This document shows positions 55,001-64,000 of a stretch of 64,000 nt of DNA, piece after piece. Below the pieces are notes generated by a model, which saw only the letters and a list, made by a program, of their open reading frames with translations, did no database searches and was not told the DNA's origin. Each line of letters opens with the position of its first letter. Position 1 is the stretch's first letter. Made by a program: the position numbers and the translations under genes. The stretch comes from Trichodelitschia bisporula (lineage: Eukaryota; Ascomycota; Dothideomycetes; Phaeotrichales; Phaeotrichaceae): NCBI GenBank assembly GCA_010356995.1, contig ML996700.1:372001-436000 (forward strand), in the 5' to 3' direction.

Positions 55001-55196
55001 TCGCCCGTATAGCCGTGATCAGGCGGCTTATCCGCTGCCTTGGCTGAGGGAGAAGAAGTTCTGGCCGAGTGTTACGAGGCTGGATGATGGTGAGTCTGCC
55101 CCCCTGAGTGGTGGGTGCCCGGCTAACTGTCCAGCGTATGGTGATACGAACCTGTTCTGCACGTGCTCGCCTGTTGCCAGCGAGAGTGAGGCATAG
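52017..55196 (+). CDS. GCV2: Glycine decarboxylase P protein, mitochondrial
   Basis: Exons 52017-55089 and 55135-55196 give 1044 aa. The ATG at 52017 is the first in frame; the frame opens upstream only at a GTG. P protein is the PLP-dependent decarboxylase of the mitochondrial glycine cleavage system. It releases CO2 and passes the aminomethyl group to lipoyl-H protein. An Arg/Ala/Ser-rich presequence of about 45 residues precedes [16 protein letters not shown]. N-domain motifs include [12 protein letters not shown] and [20 protein letters not shown]. The C-domain has [17 protein letters not shown] and the PLP-lysine in [20 protein letters not shown] (K790). Splicing restores [12 protein letters not shown] at the end. 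The intron is 45 nt and open in frame. Confidence 0.96.
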   Translation: [1059 protein letters not shown]

Positions 55197-55499
55197 ACAC
55201 AGACGGCGCGGGGTATGTATTTTCATTTTGGCTATCTGCATAGACACGGAGCGGGCAAAACAGGCTCCAGCGTGGGCGTTGGGATAGTATTTAACACGGC
55301 GTCTCGGAGTTGGTTTTCAACACTACACGGGATGCTACGGCCTAACCTTATGGGCGGGGGGCGAAAGGTGCGATCTGCGATTTAACATGCGGCGTACGAT
55401 GTGGTTGAGGCGTTTTTGGCTCCAAAGATCTTTGGGCTGGGTTCAACAATCCCCAGCGGTTTGGATGGTGTTCTGGTACGGATAGATGAGTGTGAGCAG

Positions 55500-55748
55500 A
55501 TGAATGGGAGATTCGAGATGCCGTTCGTGTTGATGGTGCTGATAACACAGGCGCTTCTTAATGCCGTGTTCCCGTTTACCAGGCTCTGGGATCAACACTC
55601 ATTTGATCATGAAGTCATACGGGAAATTGCCGCAGAACTGACTCCCGACTCCGAAGAGCCTCACCCTCTCTCTGTTCACGATCCTGCCATCATTGATGCC
55701 CTTACTCTACTCCCCAACGATACCTGGACCCCTGTCACAGCTCACTGA
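55500..55748 (+). CDS. Weak small ORF, 82 aa
   Basis: This ATG-started frame has balanced composition (PFVLMVLITQALLNAVFPF, then an acidic region and a Pro/Thr end). The frame is also open upstream to a GTG at 55401. No domain is recognised, and nearby splice sites do not clearly extend it. It could be a small membrane-associated protein or the last exon of a larger gene. Confidence 0.25.
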   Translation: MNGRFEMPFVLMVLITQALLNAVFPFTRLWDQHSFDHEVIREIAAELTPDSEEPHPLSVHDPAIIDALTLLPNDTWTPVTAH

Positions 55749-56006
55749 GAGCTATCACATTACCTCACCCCCTCATACTCCTCGACGTTTATTGCCAAGC
55801 CGCCCGGTAGCTCCTTCCTCACTACTGAGTTCAAGCATGAAACTCATGGCCGCAACCGCGCGGCTGAGTCACACCCCCGTCAATCGCTGTCGACGTCATT
55901 CGCTCTCGGCGAACAGTCACTGCAATCGCAAGGAAGGCACGGTGACTGGCAGATGCTACCTCCATCGTGACTTCCTCTCCACCTCCACTTTCTTCTCCAT
56001 GAACAA

Positions 56007-56070
56007 CCCCACAACCCCATAACCCCATAACCCCATAACCCCATAACCCCATAACCCCATAACCCCACAA
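56007..56070. repeat. Telomere-like octamer array (CCCCATAA)n
   Basis: Six perfect CCCCATAA units (56015-56062) are flanked on each side by one CCCCACAA variant. The other strand reads TTATGGGG, which resembles telomeric repeats and could form G-quadruplexes. No coding role is apparent. Confidence 0.9.
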
Positions 56071-58530
56071 CCCCACATCTGCACAACTATCCCCACTATT
56101 CCCCTCCATCTCCACGTTCCTATACCCACAATCCTCCGCTGCCTCTTACTCTCAACCATATATACAGGAGGCTGGACGTCCGCGGACCTCTCCGCACCAC
56201 CTCACAGATCGCCCGGATCGTCCCTTCGCTCGCGCTCTTTTTACCTCTCCTCATCGTCTTTGCCGCTCCCTTACTTCTTATATATATACCACAGGGCGAA
56301 TGCTCTTCCAGTCGAACTGCCCCTAAGCACCTCTATAGGGAATAGCATTGGATTTTCTGAAGGGCCAGTTCATTAAGATCGGCCCCCCGTGTCACCACCG
56401 TTATCGATCCCGCCGACTTCTTCCTGGAGCCGTACCGTGTACCAGCCGACTTCACCACCATATAGGCCATGGTTCGCCTTTCCCGACCCCACGCCCCTCA
56501 CCCCGGCATCGCCCTATGACATAGACGGCTCTGCGCCGTGTGTCTGGCTGTGCGTCTGGAGCTACCTGAAGGGATTCGACACCATCGACTAGCCCAATGA
56601 ATACCACACAAATCTACGACCTAGAAGATATCTGTCTATTCCGTGCCCGGTACTGCACACTCATAACCTGTCCGTACGCTGCTAATGCGCACTAGATCTT
56701 AAGAACACTAGTGACGACGCGCTGTCGAACTATGGTACGTCTGCGGCAAATGTACCAAATATCACTGCTATGTCAACGAGCCCCTCGAAAGGAAGATCTC
56801 GCCGCTTCTTCGTATTTCGAAGCAATCTGCAACAGGCTTGGGTCCAAACCGAGGTGCTTTGGCGGCTGCTTCCCTTCACTTCTGCCTCGACTTCGGGGCG
56901 GAGGCGCAGGCAGCTTCGAAGCTCCGGCGTGTATATAGCGCACTCGGCGCACCCTCTTCTCATCTTCCAACTCTCCGACCTCCTTCGAGTTCTCACAAAC
57001 ATTGTTTACCAACAATCACGATCCCCCACTGAACTTCCTCACCATCAACTTCTTTCAACACACACTACGCCCTCATCATCGTCCCTTCTTCACGATGGCA
57101 GGCCGGAATCCTCAGAGGCACAGTGTGGGGCGCGAGCAGGTCGAGCCAGGGTGTTCGGGTAACTCAGCCTTATCCTCAGGCTACGTCTCCTTCTCCTGTT
57201 GCGGCTTATCCTCTGGTTACGACTCCTTCACCGGCTGCGGCTCCGCCTCGCTCGCCGGCTCCCTCAGGGGGGTTGGGCGCGAGCAGGTGGAGCCAGAACG
57301 CTCCTGTGAAAACTCCGTTGGCGGCGGCTCCACATAGCTCACCAGCTCCCTCAGGGGGGCTGGAGCAGAGCCGGTGGAGCCATAATGCTCCTACTGCCAC
57401 CTCTTCCACATCGGCTACCGCCCCTGCAGCCTGATCCTTCAACGAGCAACCGCGCAATCCAAGCACCGGGCTTCTCCAACTCCGAGGCTCGGCGGTAATG
57501 CGCGAATACCCCTCGCAAAGCCCAAGGTACTCAGCCAGCCGGATCCTCCTCTGCCAACACCTCGCGTAGAAGGCAATCATCCGCTCGCCCCTACTCCGCA
57601 AATACCGCCTGGGGATGATGATTGAGATGACAAACACTCCGTCGGGGAGTGTCCTCCTCTGTATATATTATCTTCGTATGTATAGAGTGCCCTGGCTGAA
57701 TGCGCTTTCCTAAACCTCATGCGAAGTCCGCACTGCGGTTATGTTTCGCACAACCCATCCCCATAGATTACTTCTCCAACTCTTTATTCTAGTTCTCGAA
57801 GCAATCAAGGTTTTCACGCCGCACTCTGCTCTCTCCGGGACAGACAGGGCCGAGGACGAGCGTCAGCATCTCGAGCGCCATCCTCGCCGGATGGCCTTTT
57901 TTATAAAATAAAAACAGGCGTCTTCACTATTATGAAGTAATTCCGTTCAGGGGGAGGGGGCCGAGTGGTTAGGGAGTACTGAGGTGTTGAGGAAACACTG
58001 GGAGGCGCATAGGAGCCCGGTTCCGTAGTATAAAATTCTCACGGTTAAATCGAGTTCCCTTGATACGACTACCCATCGCTAGAGTGAAACTGATGGTGGA
58101 AGCACCGCTAGCTCACCGTGAAGAGGTTTGCGGATCAGGGCTACTTCATGCGGGCTGGGAGGACATGATGTCAGAAGTCTGGCCGCACCTGCCGCTCCGA
58201 TCCCGGGGCCACCAACGATGACATCAAGGCCCTCTAAAGAGACCTTAACGCCCATTGAAACGCGGCGGGGCGAGCGTGGGATTGTAAGAGCAAGTACAAC
58301 ACCAGGAAATGGTGCCCAGATAGGCTCGCGGTAACTCCATGGAGAATGCTTGTAGGAATACGTAGCGCCCGGAAACCAGTCCGCGGCTGAGAACAAAGAA
58401 ACGAAATAGGAGATCGCTGGCCAGCGATTGAAGCAAAGGAAACGGGCAGTCTATCACCTCCTCCTCATCTCCCTCTTACCAATCCCTACCCCACTCCCTC
58501 ATTCCCTTTCCTCTCCCCCCCTCTATCTCT

Positions 58531-58605
58531 NNNNNNNNNNNNNNNNNNNNNNNNNNNNNNNNNNNNNNNNNNNNNNNNNNNNNNNNNNNNNNNNNNNNNN
58601 NNNNN
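58531..58605. other. Assembly gap (75 N)
   Basis: Seventy-five unknown bases interrupt the sequence inside the minus-strand gene that starts at 58918. The left flank is CT-rich low-complexity sequence, a likely cause of the gap. Confidence 0.98.
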
Positions 58606-58918
58606 TCCCCCTCAACCTCCTTCGCCGTCAACATAAGCAGCGCCAGAATCGCAATCTCCGGACTACGGAAATAATTCTGGCGTGGCGTGGCCAATAGCCG
58701 GCGGCGCACAACGCGCGTGTTGGGATCTAAGTCCACGAGCCAGGCGTAGTAGCTCTTTTCGCCGCGGCCGAGCTCGACTTCGCCGAAGAGGATGCGGAGT
58801 GCGGCGGCGGGGACGGTGGGGTAGAGGACGAAGGCGTTGTCTGTGGGACGTTAGTTGGGGGGTTGATGGGGGAGGAAGGCGTACCGAGGATTTGCTCGCG
58901 GTAGTAGGAGAGTGCCAT
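58606..58918 (-). CDS. Conserved fungal protein, C-terminus lost in gap
   Basis: Exons on the minus strand are 58885-58918 and 58840 down to the gap at 58606; the intron is 44 nt. The visible ~90 residues read MALSYYREQILDNAFVLYPT, then AALRILFGEVELGRGE, YYAWLVDLDPNTRVVRRRLL, TPRQNYFRSPEIAILALLML and TAKEVEG. The pattern is smooth and protein-like and I recall it from uncharacterised ascomycete proteins. No function is known to me. Sequence across the gap is low-complexity, so the remaining C-terminus cannot be given. The gene is divergent from the membrane protein at 59723. Confidence 0.68.
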
Positions 58919-59722
58919 GGCGGCGGTTCGGCGACGGTTCGGCGTCAAAGAACTCAGCGAGAGGCGAATGCTGTCAAATCCACACCCAAACACAACCGTG
59001 ACGTGAAACGCAAACGCCCCTCCATCCACTTCAAATATCCCCCCTCTCCCCCTCAATCGCTCGATTGCCCATCGTCGTCTAAGCCACAACTCACCTTCAC
59101 CCCAATTGCGACCTAAGTCCCATCGCGCAAACCGGAGCAACGACACCCAATGCCTAGAAGCCTCACAGGGTATTTTACCATCCCCCTGGGAGTGCGGCCC
59201 TTCGCGGCGACGAGAGCTGTATATCTGCGTCTGGCAGCCTGGTGGAGCGCGACACAGCTTACCGCCGCCTAAGCTCTCCGCAGAACAGCCAACTCTCCAT
59301 CGTAGTACAAGCGGCGGCGGTCAGTCAGCGGACCGTAGCGCAATGCATGTTTCTTCCTGTAGCCTAACCAAACATCGGGGCAGCCGGGCGAAGTGCATTT
59401 TCATCTGGAAAGTCTGTAGAAGCGGCGTAGAAACAGCCTCGCCGCGCCACACCAGCAGCACAGCCTCGGGACCCCCGGACCCCGCAAGCACGCACGAATC
59501 AAACCCCGCCCCGTCTCCGGGGTCAATAACGTCCCACCGCGCACCGCCACATTGCGCCAAGGGGGGTGCTCATCACCTTTCTTGCCCGCATCTCGGAGCA
59601 TCTCACAGCATATTCCCATTCCTTTCCCAATTTTCGCGTCAATTGCTGCCTCGCTCCGCGGCGTGGCCATTGGTAGTATCTTAATCTTTGATTATTTCGA
59701 CAGGCACTCTCCATGCAGCGCA
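58919..59722. promoter_or_regulatory. Divergent promoter region
   Basis: About 800 bases separate two divergently transcribed genes. AT-rich sequence at 59675-59700 lies just before the membrane-protein ATG. Frames here are shadows; no RNA gene is seen. Confidence 0.4.
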
Positions 59723-61131
59723 ATGACGACCCCAGACGCGTCATTCTCGCTCCCGCCGCACACACCGCGCGCAGCCGCCTCGCGCCGCACGCGCCCCCTC
59801 CGCGCGCAGCCGCTCGTCGAGGAACGCGAGAGGTTCGGACTGCAATTGGTGCCGCCGCGAAGGGGCGGGCCGGTGCCGTGGTTGAATGCGACGAGGGCGG
59901 AGTTTCGGCATGTGGGGAGGAGGGCGGAGGATGAGGAGAAAGAGAGGGAGAGGGAGAGGGACAGGGAGAGGGAGGGTGGTGAGCATGAGCACGAGCACGA
60001 GCACAAAAGGTCTGATGGGCTCGGGTCGCATGCGCCTGCGGCTGCGGTGGGCTTTCGCTGGACGAGCCGCAATCATCGCAAGGGAAGGCATCAGCTGGTG
60101 TATGTGCGGGAGCGGGCGAAGGGTGTGGTGGGCACGACGCGGTATCTGGTGCCGGAGGGGAAGGCGGTGCTGCGGACGTTCTGGCGCATGGTGGTTGAGT
60201 ATCCGTGGTGGGATGTGTCGTGGCTCGTGGCGTGGGTGTTTACGTGGGGGAGTATTATATGGGTGCTTAATAGCTTGTAGGAGCTCCTTCATTCCGGTAC
60301 GTGCCGCTTGCTAACTGGCGTAGTTTCGTGTGGCTCCCTGTGCAGACCCCGTCGAGCGAGTTTGGCACCGAAGTTCTTTACGGCGGCGGCATTACGGCTT
60401 TCATCGGCGCTACGATATTCGAGTTTGGCTCCGTGCTGCTCCTGCTCGAAGCTATCAACGACTCACGCACCGCGTGTTTCGGCTGGGCCGTTCACGAGGT
60501 GCTCGACAACGCTCACGTGCAGCGTGCTCTCTTCCGGCTGGAGCCCGACATGGACGGGTGCGGGCATCACCATAGCCAACGGCCCAGGCAGCGGGAACGC
60601 GCTTGGATCTGGTGGCCGACGTGGGCGGAGTTACGCTCGCACTATCTCTTTGAGCTGGGATTCCTGGCAAGCGCGTTCCAGATGGCGGGCGCGACGGTAT
60701 TCTGGGTATCGGGGTTTACAGCGTTGCCGGGGATCTACGATCATATGACACCCGGTCAAGAGTTGGGTGCGTTTTGGATACCGCAGATTGTCGGTGGCAG
60801 TGGGTTTATCATCAGTGGACTGCTGTTTACGCTCGAGACGCAAACGAGATGGTGGAAGCCTCAGCTTACCGTGTTGGGTTGGTATGTTGGGGTCTTTAAT
60901 ATGATCGGTGGGGTCGGGTTCACGCTGTGTCCGATCTTCGGGCTGTATGGATGGGGCGACTATCAAAGCACGCTGAGTACGTTTTGGGGAAGCTGGGCGT
61001 TCTTGATTGGGAGCACGATCCAGCTGTATGAGAGTTTGGGGAAGACGCCGGTGGACGAGGTGGAGGGACTGAGTGGTGACGAGTGGGAAGCAGGGAAGGG
61101 AAAAGAGAAAAGAGAAAAAGAGGACGCTTGA
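59723..61131 (+). CDS. Polytopic membrane protein, conserved in fungi
   Basis: Exons 59723-60276 and 60324-61131 (intron 47 nt, CTAAC branch, GTAGGA donor) give 453 aa. Splicing restores WVLNSFFVWLPVQTPSSEF. The N-terminal ~130 residues are basic and low-complexity, with Arg/Glu and Glu/His repeats. About six membrane helices follow, including SWLVAWVFTWGSIIWVL, YGGGITAFIGATIFEFGSVL, LGFLASAFQMAGATVFWVSG, FWIPQIVGGSGFIISGLLF and GWYVGVFNMIGGVGFTLCPI. A His/Arg-rich loop (GCGHHHSQRPRQRER) lies between helices. I recall this as an integral membrane protein widespread in Pezizomycotina without an assigned role. The C-terminus is Lys/Glu-rich and cytosolic. Confidence 0.8.
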
Positions 61132-63149
61132 TGTAGGCGCTTGTGCAAGGGATCGGCCATTTATGGGTAGCGGATCTAGGTAACGCGCCGTTGCAGACTG
61201 TACTATGGCGGGAGCGGACAACGGGAGGTGGAGTGGACCACGAGAGTGAGTCGGCGGTAGGGCTTAGGGTGTTGATCTGTTCAACCGGAATTTTAGCAAA
61301 GAGAACGGCGCGTGGAGAGAAAAGTCGGATGTTTCACAGCTTGTAAATGATGCAAACGGGATGGGGTACATAATGCAGGCAACTCCATCCGCGCGTGCCG
61401 AGAGTTGGGTGCGACGTGGGGGGGCAGCCGTTGAGCATGCAGATTCTGAAGAGATGCAGGAGGTTGTGCAACTGTCAGAGACGGAGGGCATTGTACATGT
61501 TTTGGACCGTTGCTCAAGTTATGGGATGAAACGGACAATGAAGAAGAAAGTCGATATGGACTTCAATTATCGTGATGATTGGTGATGCTGACAATGGTGT
61601 TGTTGAGGAGAGGAGGGGCGTTCGGTTCTCCACCTCTCGGCTCAAGGGCTTGAAGCCACCCAGCCCATGCGTGCCACACCCGTCTCAGCCACCGAAGAAA
61701 GGAGGCCGACCCCTGCTGATCGCTGCTTCCTTCAGACTCTTTATCGCGAACCGCGAACCCGACGTCATCCGGAGATCCGAAGAGATGATAGGCAAAACAG
61801 GGAAGAAGAGTGGGAGAAGAGAAGATTGGGCCGCATTTCTTTCTCTGATCACAAGGCCTTTATGCGCGCTTAAGAACACTAGACGAGCGTCTAAATGGCT
61901 CGGCCTGCACTAATCGAGAGCATCGCGTGTCTTGAGTTCTTGACAGGTCAAAGTGTTTCAAACGGTCGGCAGACCGACAATGCAAGGATAAGGCCGGGGA
62001 TGTGCCGCAAGCCACTGATAGGCGTGTGCGCCGCCTTTCCCCACTCCGGGATTTGAAGTCGTGCAAACGTCCAATGGGCGTGTCGCCTACAACCTCGAGA
62101 TAATGTGGATAAGTTGGATATCAGTTGGATATCAGTTGGATATCAGTTGGATATCAGTTGGATATCAGTTGGATATCAGTTGGATAAGTTGGATACCAGT
62201 TGAATAAGTTGGATATCAGTTGGATATCAGTTGAATAAGTTGGATACCAGTTGAATAAGTTGGATATCAGTTGGATATCAGTTGGATATCAGTTGAATAA
62301 GTTGGATACCAGTTGAATAAGTTGGATATCAGTTGGATATCAGTTGAATAAGTTGGATACCAGTTGAACAAGTTGGATATCAGTTGGATATCAGTTGGAT
62401 ATCATTTGGATATCAGTTGGATATCAGTTGGATAAGTTGGATACCAGTTGAATAAGTTGGATAAAGTTGGATACCAGTTGAAAAAGTTGGATAAGTGGCT
62501 GGATATAGGGGAATAAGGGCTCTTGGGCAAATGGACAAAGTTCAAAGGGAACGGGTCGAGGGACTTGCCAAGGGAATGTCGTGGGATAGTCTCGAGGCAC
62601 AAGGCACCAACCAAGACTCGATGTGCCCCTTGCATTGGCGTTGATGTCTTGGAGGGGAGCTCTGGTTGGCGTGTGCCTGGCCGTTCCTGACCCACTTCAG
62701 CTTAGTGATTGGCCTAACGCCAGAAGGCCCGTCCTCAAATCTCGCGCGTTGCCCCAATTCCTATCGAGTCGGATCTTCGTCTCTTTCTCTTTACCCCCTT
62801 CCTCGCAAACAGCGTTTGTCCCTTATCGTCAATTCATCGTCTTCGCGACACACACTCCTTTGACCATCTACAACTTCGCACTGTTATCCATACAGTAGTC
62901 ATTCCTTTTTTGCGCTTTACAACACGGTTACGACGAGAGAGACCCGCAATTGCTGTGCTTTTGCCTGCCTCGCATCGCGCTCGAACCTCACACCGAACAA
63001 CTTAATCGAACAACTGGAAGTGCCTAGCGCACCCTATCCCCCTCCTTTGAACGAGCAACCCCAAAGCAAGCCTTTGTCCCGAAAGTTCACCCAAACCTAC
63101 CCTCATAATATCACACTATCAACACCCCACTCACATTCGATAATCAACA
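61132..63149. other. Intergenic with minisatellite; CRH-gene promoter
   Basis: About 2 kb. The first kilobase has no supported gene. The minisatellite occupies 62106-62494. From about 62750 to 63149 CT-rich and A-rich sequence forms a likely long promoter and 5' leader for the glycosidase gene. Confidence 0.4.
62106..62494 (+). repeat. Composite TTGGATATCAG minisatellite
   Basis: About 390 bases of tandem units of 9 and 11 bases: TTGGATATCAG, TTGGATACCAG, TTGGATAAG and TTGAATAAG. They are ordered in a higher-order pattern, with a variable number of TTGGATATCAG followed by TTGAATAAG-TTGGATACCAG-TTGAATAAG, repeated several times with few errors. The array is intergenic. Confidence 0.95.
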
Positions 63150-64000
63150 ATGGCCCGGCGCATCCTTCTGACGGCGCTCTGCAGCGCCCTCGCTGCTGCG
63201 CAGACCTGGACCTATTGCAACCCGCTCAACACGACATGTCCTGCGAACCCAGCACTGGGCGGCCACGCGGAGTTCGACTTCACCAAGGAATCCGCCAACC
63301 CCAAGATCTGGAACATGACGGCGGGGCCGATGAAGTATGGCTCGTCGGCCGAGTTCACCATCCACGAGCGCGGACAATCCCCCACCATCCAGAGCAACTT
63401 CTTCATCTTCTTCGGCCGCCTCGAGGTGATGATGCAGGCGGCCGCGGGCACGGGCATCATCAGCACCATCGTGCTTCAGTCGGACGATCTGGATGAGGTG
63501 GACTGGGAAATCATAGGCGGCAACCGCACCCATGTCGAGTCCAACTTCTTCGGCAAGGGCAACACGACGTCGTACGATCGCGCTATCTACCATCCGGTCG
63601 ATGTCGCCCCGCAGGACGGCTACCACAACTACACCGTTGACTGGACCAAAGAGAAGATGGAATGGTACTACGACGGTCATCTTTTGCGCACGTTGAGATA
63701 TGACGATCCGCTCGCGCTGTGGGGCAAGACGTATCCTCAGACGCCGATGAACGTCCGCCTGGTAAGTTTTTTTTTATCGCTTTTAAGGGGCGCGGGACTA
63801 ACAAGGCACAGGGCATCTGGTCTGCTGGTGATGAGAGTCTCAACAAGTACACGATCGAGTGGGCCGGCGGCCTGACGGACTGGAGCAAGCTACCCTTCAC
63901 CATGCTGATCAAGGGCATCAACGTCACGGACTACTCAACCGGGTCGGAGTATACATACGGCGACCACTCTGGCAGCTGGCAGAGCATTAAGATCAAGGGG
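63150..64000 (+). CDS. CRH1: CRH/UTR2-type GH16 cell-wall transglycosylase (5' part)
   Basis: Exons 63150-63761 and 63812 to the window edge; the gene continues beyond 64000. A signal peptide (MARRILLTALCSALAAAQ) precedes a short Cys-containing segment (YCNPLNTTCPANPALGG) and a GH16 domain. The catalytic motif DEVDWE has nucleophile E116 and acid/base E120. HNYTVDWTKEKMEWYYDG and TPMNVRLGIWSAGDESLNKY are family blocks, the second restored by splicing a 50-nt intron. CRH enzymes join chitin to beta-glucan in the cell wall and are usually GPI-anchored. The GPI signal would lie outside the window. Several N-glycosylation sequons are visible. Confidence 0.92.

Larger units (their letters stand above)
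55197..58605. other. Gene-poor region ending in an assembly gap
   Basis: About 3.4 kb with no well-supported gene. It contains a weak frame (55500-55748), an octamer array (56007-56070) and a Pro/Ser/Ala-rich, internally repeated stretch around 57095-57434 with three imperfect copies of a segment coding SRWSQNAP-like peptides. That stretch may be part of an unresolved multi-exon gene, since frames shift between blocks and no convincing splice model emerged. AT-rich sequence near 57640-57940 separates it from the gap. Confidence 0.4.

Noticed and set aside
55401-55748. Extended frame from GTG over the weak 82-aa ORF
   Set aside because: GTG is not a normal fungal start and no upstream exon with an ATG joins it; only the ATG-started part is listed.
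57950-58080. tRNA-like sequence (GGCCGAGTGGTTAGGGAG)
   Set aside because: It resembles the D-arm of a Ser/Leu tRNA, but no matching acceptor stem, anticodon arm or GGTTCGANTCC box follows in the right place.
3180-64000. A secondary-metabolite or other functional gene cluster across the window
   Set aside because: No polyketide synthase, peptide synthetase, terpene cyclase or cluster regulator is present, and neighbouring genes belong to unrelated housekeeping processes.

Overview
The window reads as nuclear DNA of a filamentous ascomycete (Pezizomycotina; inference). It has compact genes with very short spliceosomal introns (most 39-62 nt, GT...AG, often a CTAAC/CTGAC-like branch site). It carries ascomycete-type families (CRH glycosidase, fungal TDT transporter, TFIIIC WD40 subunit) and inverted repeats with RIP-like transitions. 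Exon limits below were inferred by eye from reading frame, splice consensus and family conservation; no transcript data were used.

Layout. 1-3.2 kb: no convincing gene. 3.2-13.9 kb: ETR1-type mitochondrial enoyl reductase, a TDT/SLAC1 transporter, HGH1, a membrane-anchored conserved protein, seipin and an F-box protein. 13.9-15.3 kb: two inverted-repeat elements with mostly transition differences between arms. 15.3-21.6 kb: riboflavin synthase divergent from a class III CoA-transferase, a PHD-finger protein and a small secreted protein. 23-29.5 kb: the large spliceosomal helicase Aquarius/Cwf11 divergent from a secreted Ser/Thr-rich protein with dibasic sites. 30.2-40.5 kb: an acidic nuclear-type protein with long introns, a twin CX9C (Emi1/DUF3128) protein, a RING-CH membrane E3 ligase divergent from TFIIIC Tfc6, and a Cys/His-rich protein. 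41.1-41.7 kb: a short four-exon gene candidate. 44-50.4 kb: a single-pass membrane protein, an amidase and a tandem pair of SprT/SPRTN-like metalloproteases. 52-55.2 kb: glycine decarboxylase P protein. 55.2-58.6 kb: sparse, with a telomere-like octamer array and a 75-base N gap. 58.6-61.1 kb: a conserved gene cut by the gap, divergent from a polytopic membrane protein. 61.1-64 kb: a minisatellite and the start of a CRH/UTR2-type cell-wall transglycosylase.

Most genes are housekeeping and act in separate processes: mitochondrial fatty acid synthesis and glycine cleavage, eEF2 folding, lipid droplets, splicing, Pol III transcription, riboflavin, cell wall. They do not form a pathway cluster. 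The least ordinary parts are the SprT-like pair, the inverted repeats, the composite minisatellite, the secreted protein with dibasic sites, and a recurrent intron design in which a GTAG donor creates an immediate stop if the intron is retained.
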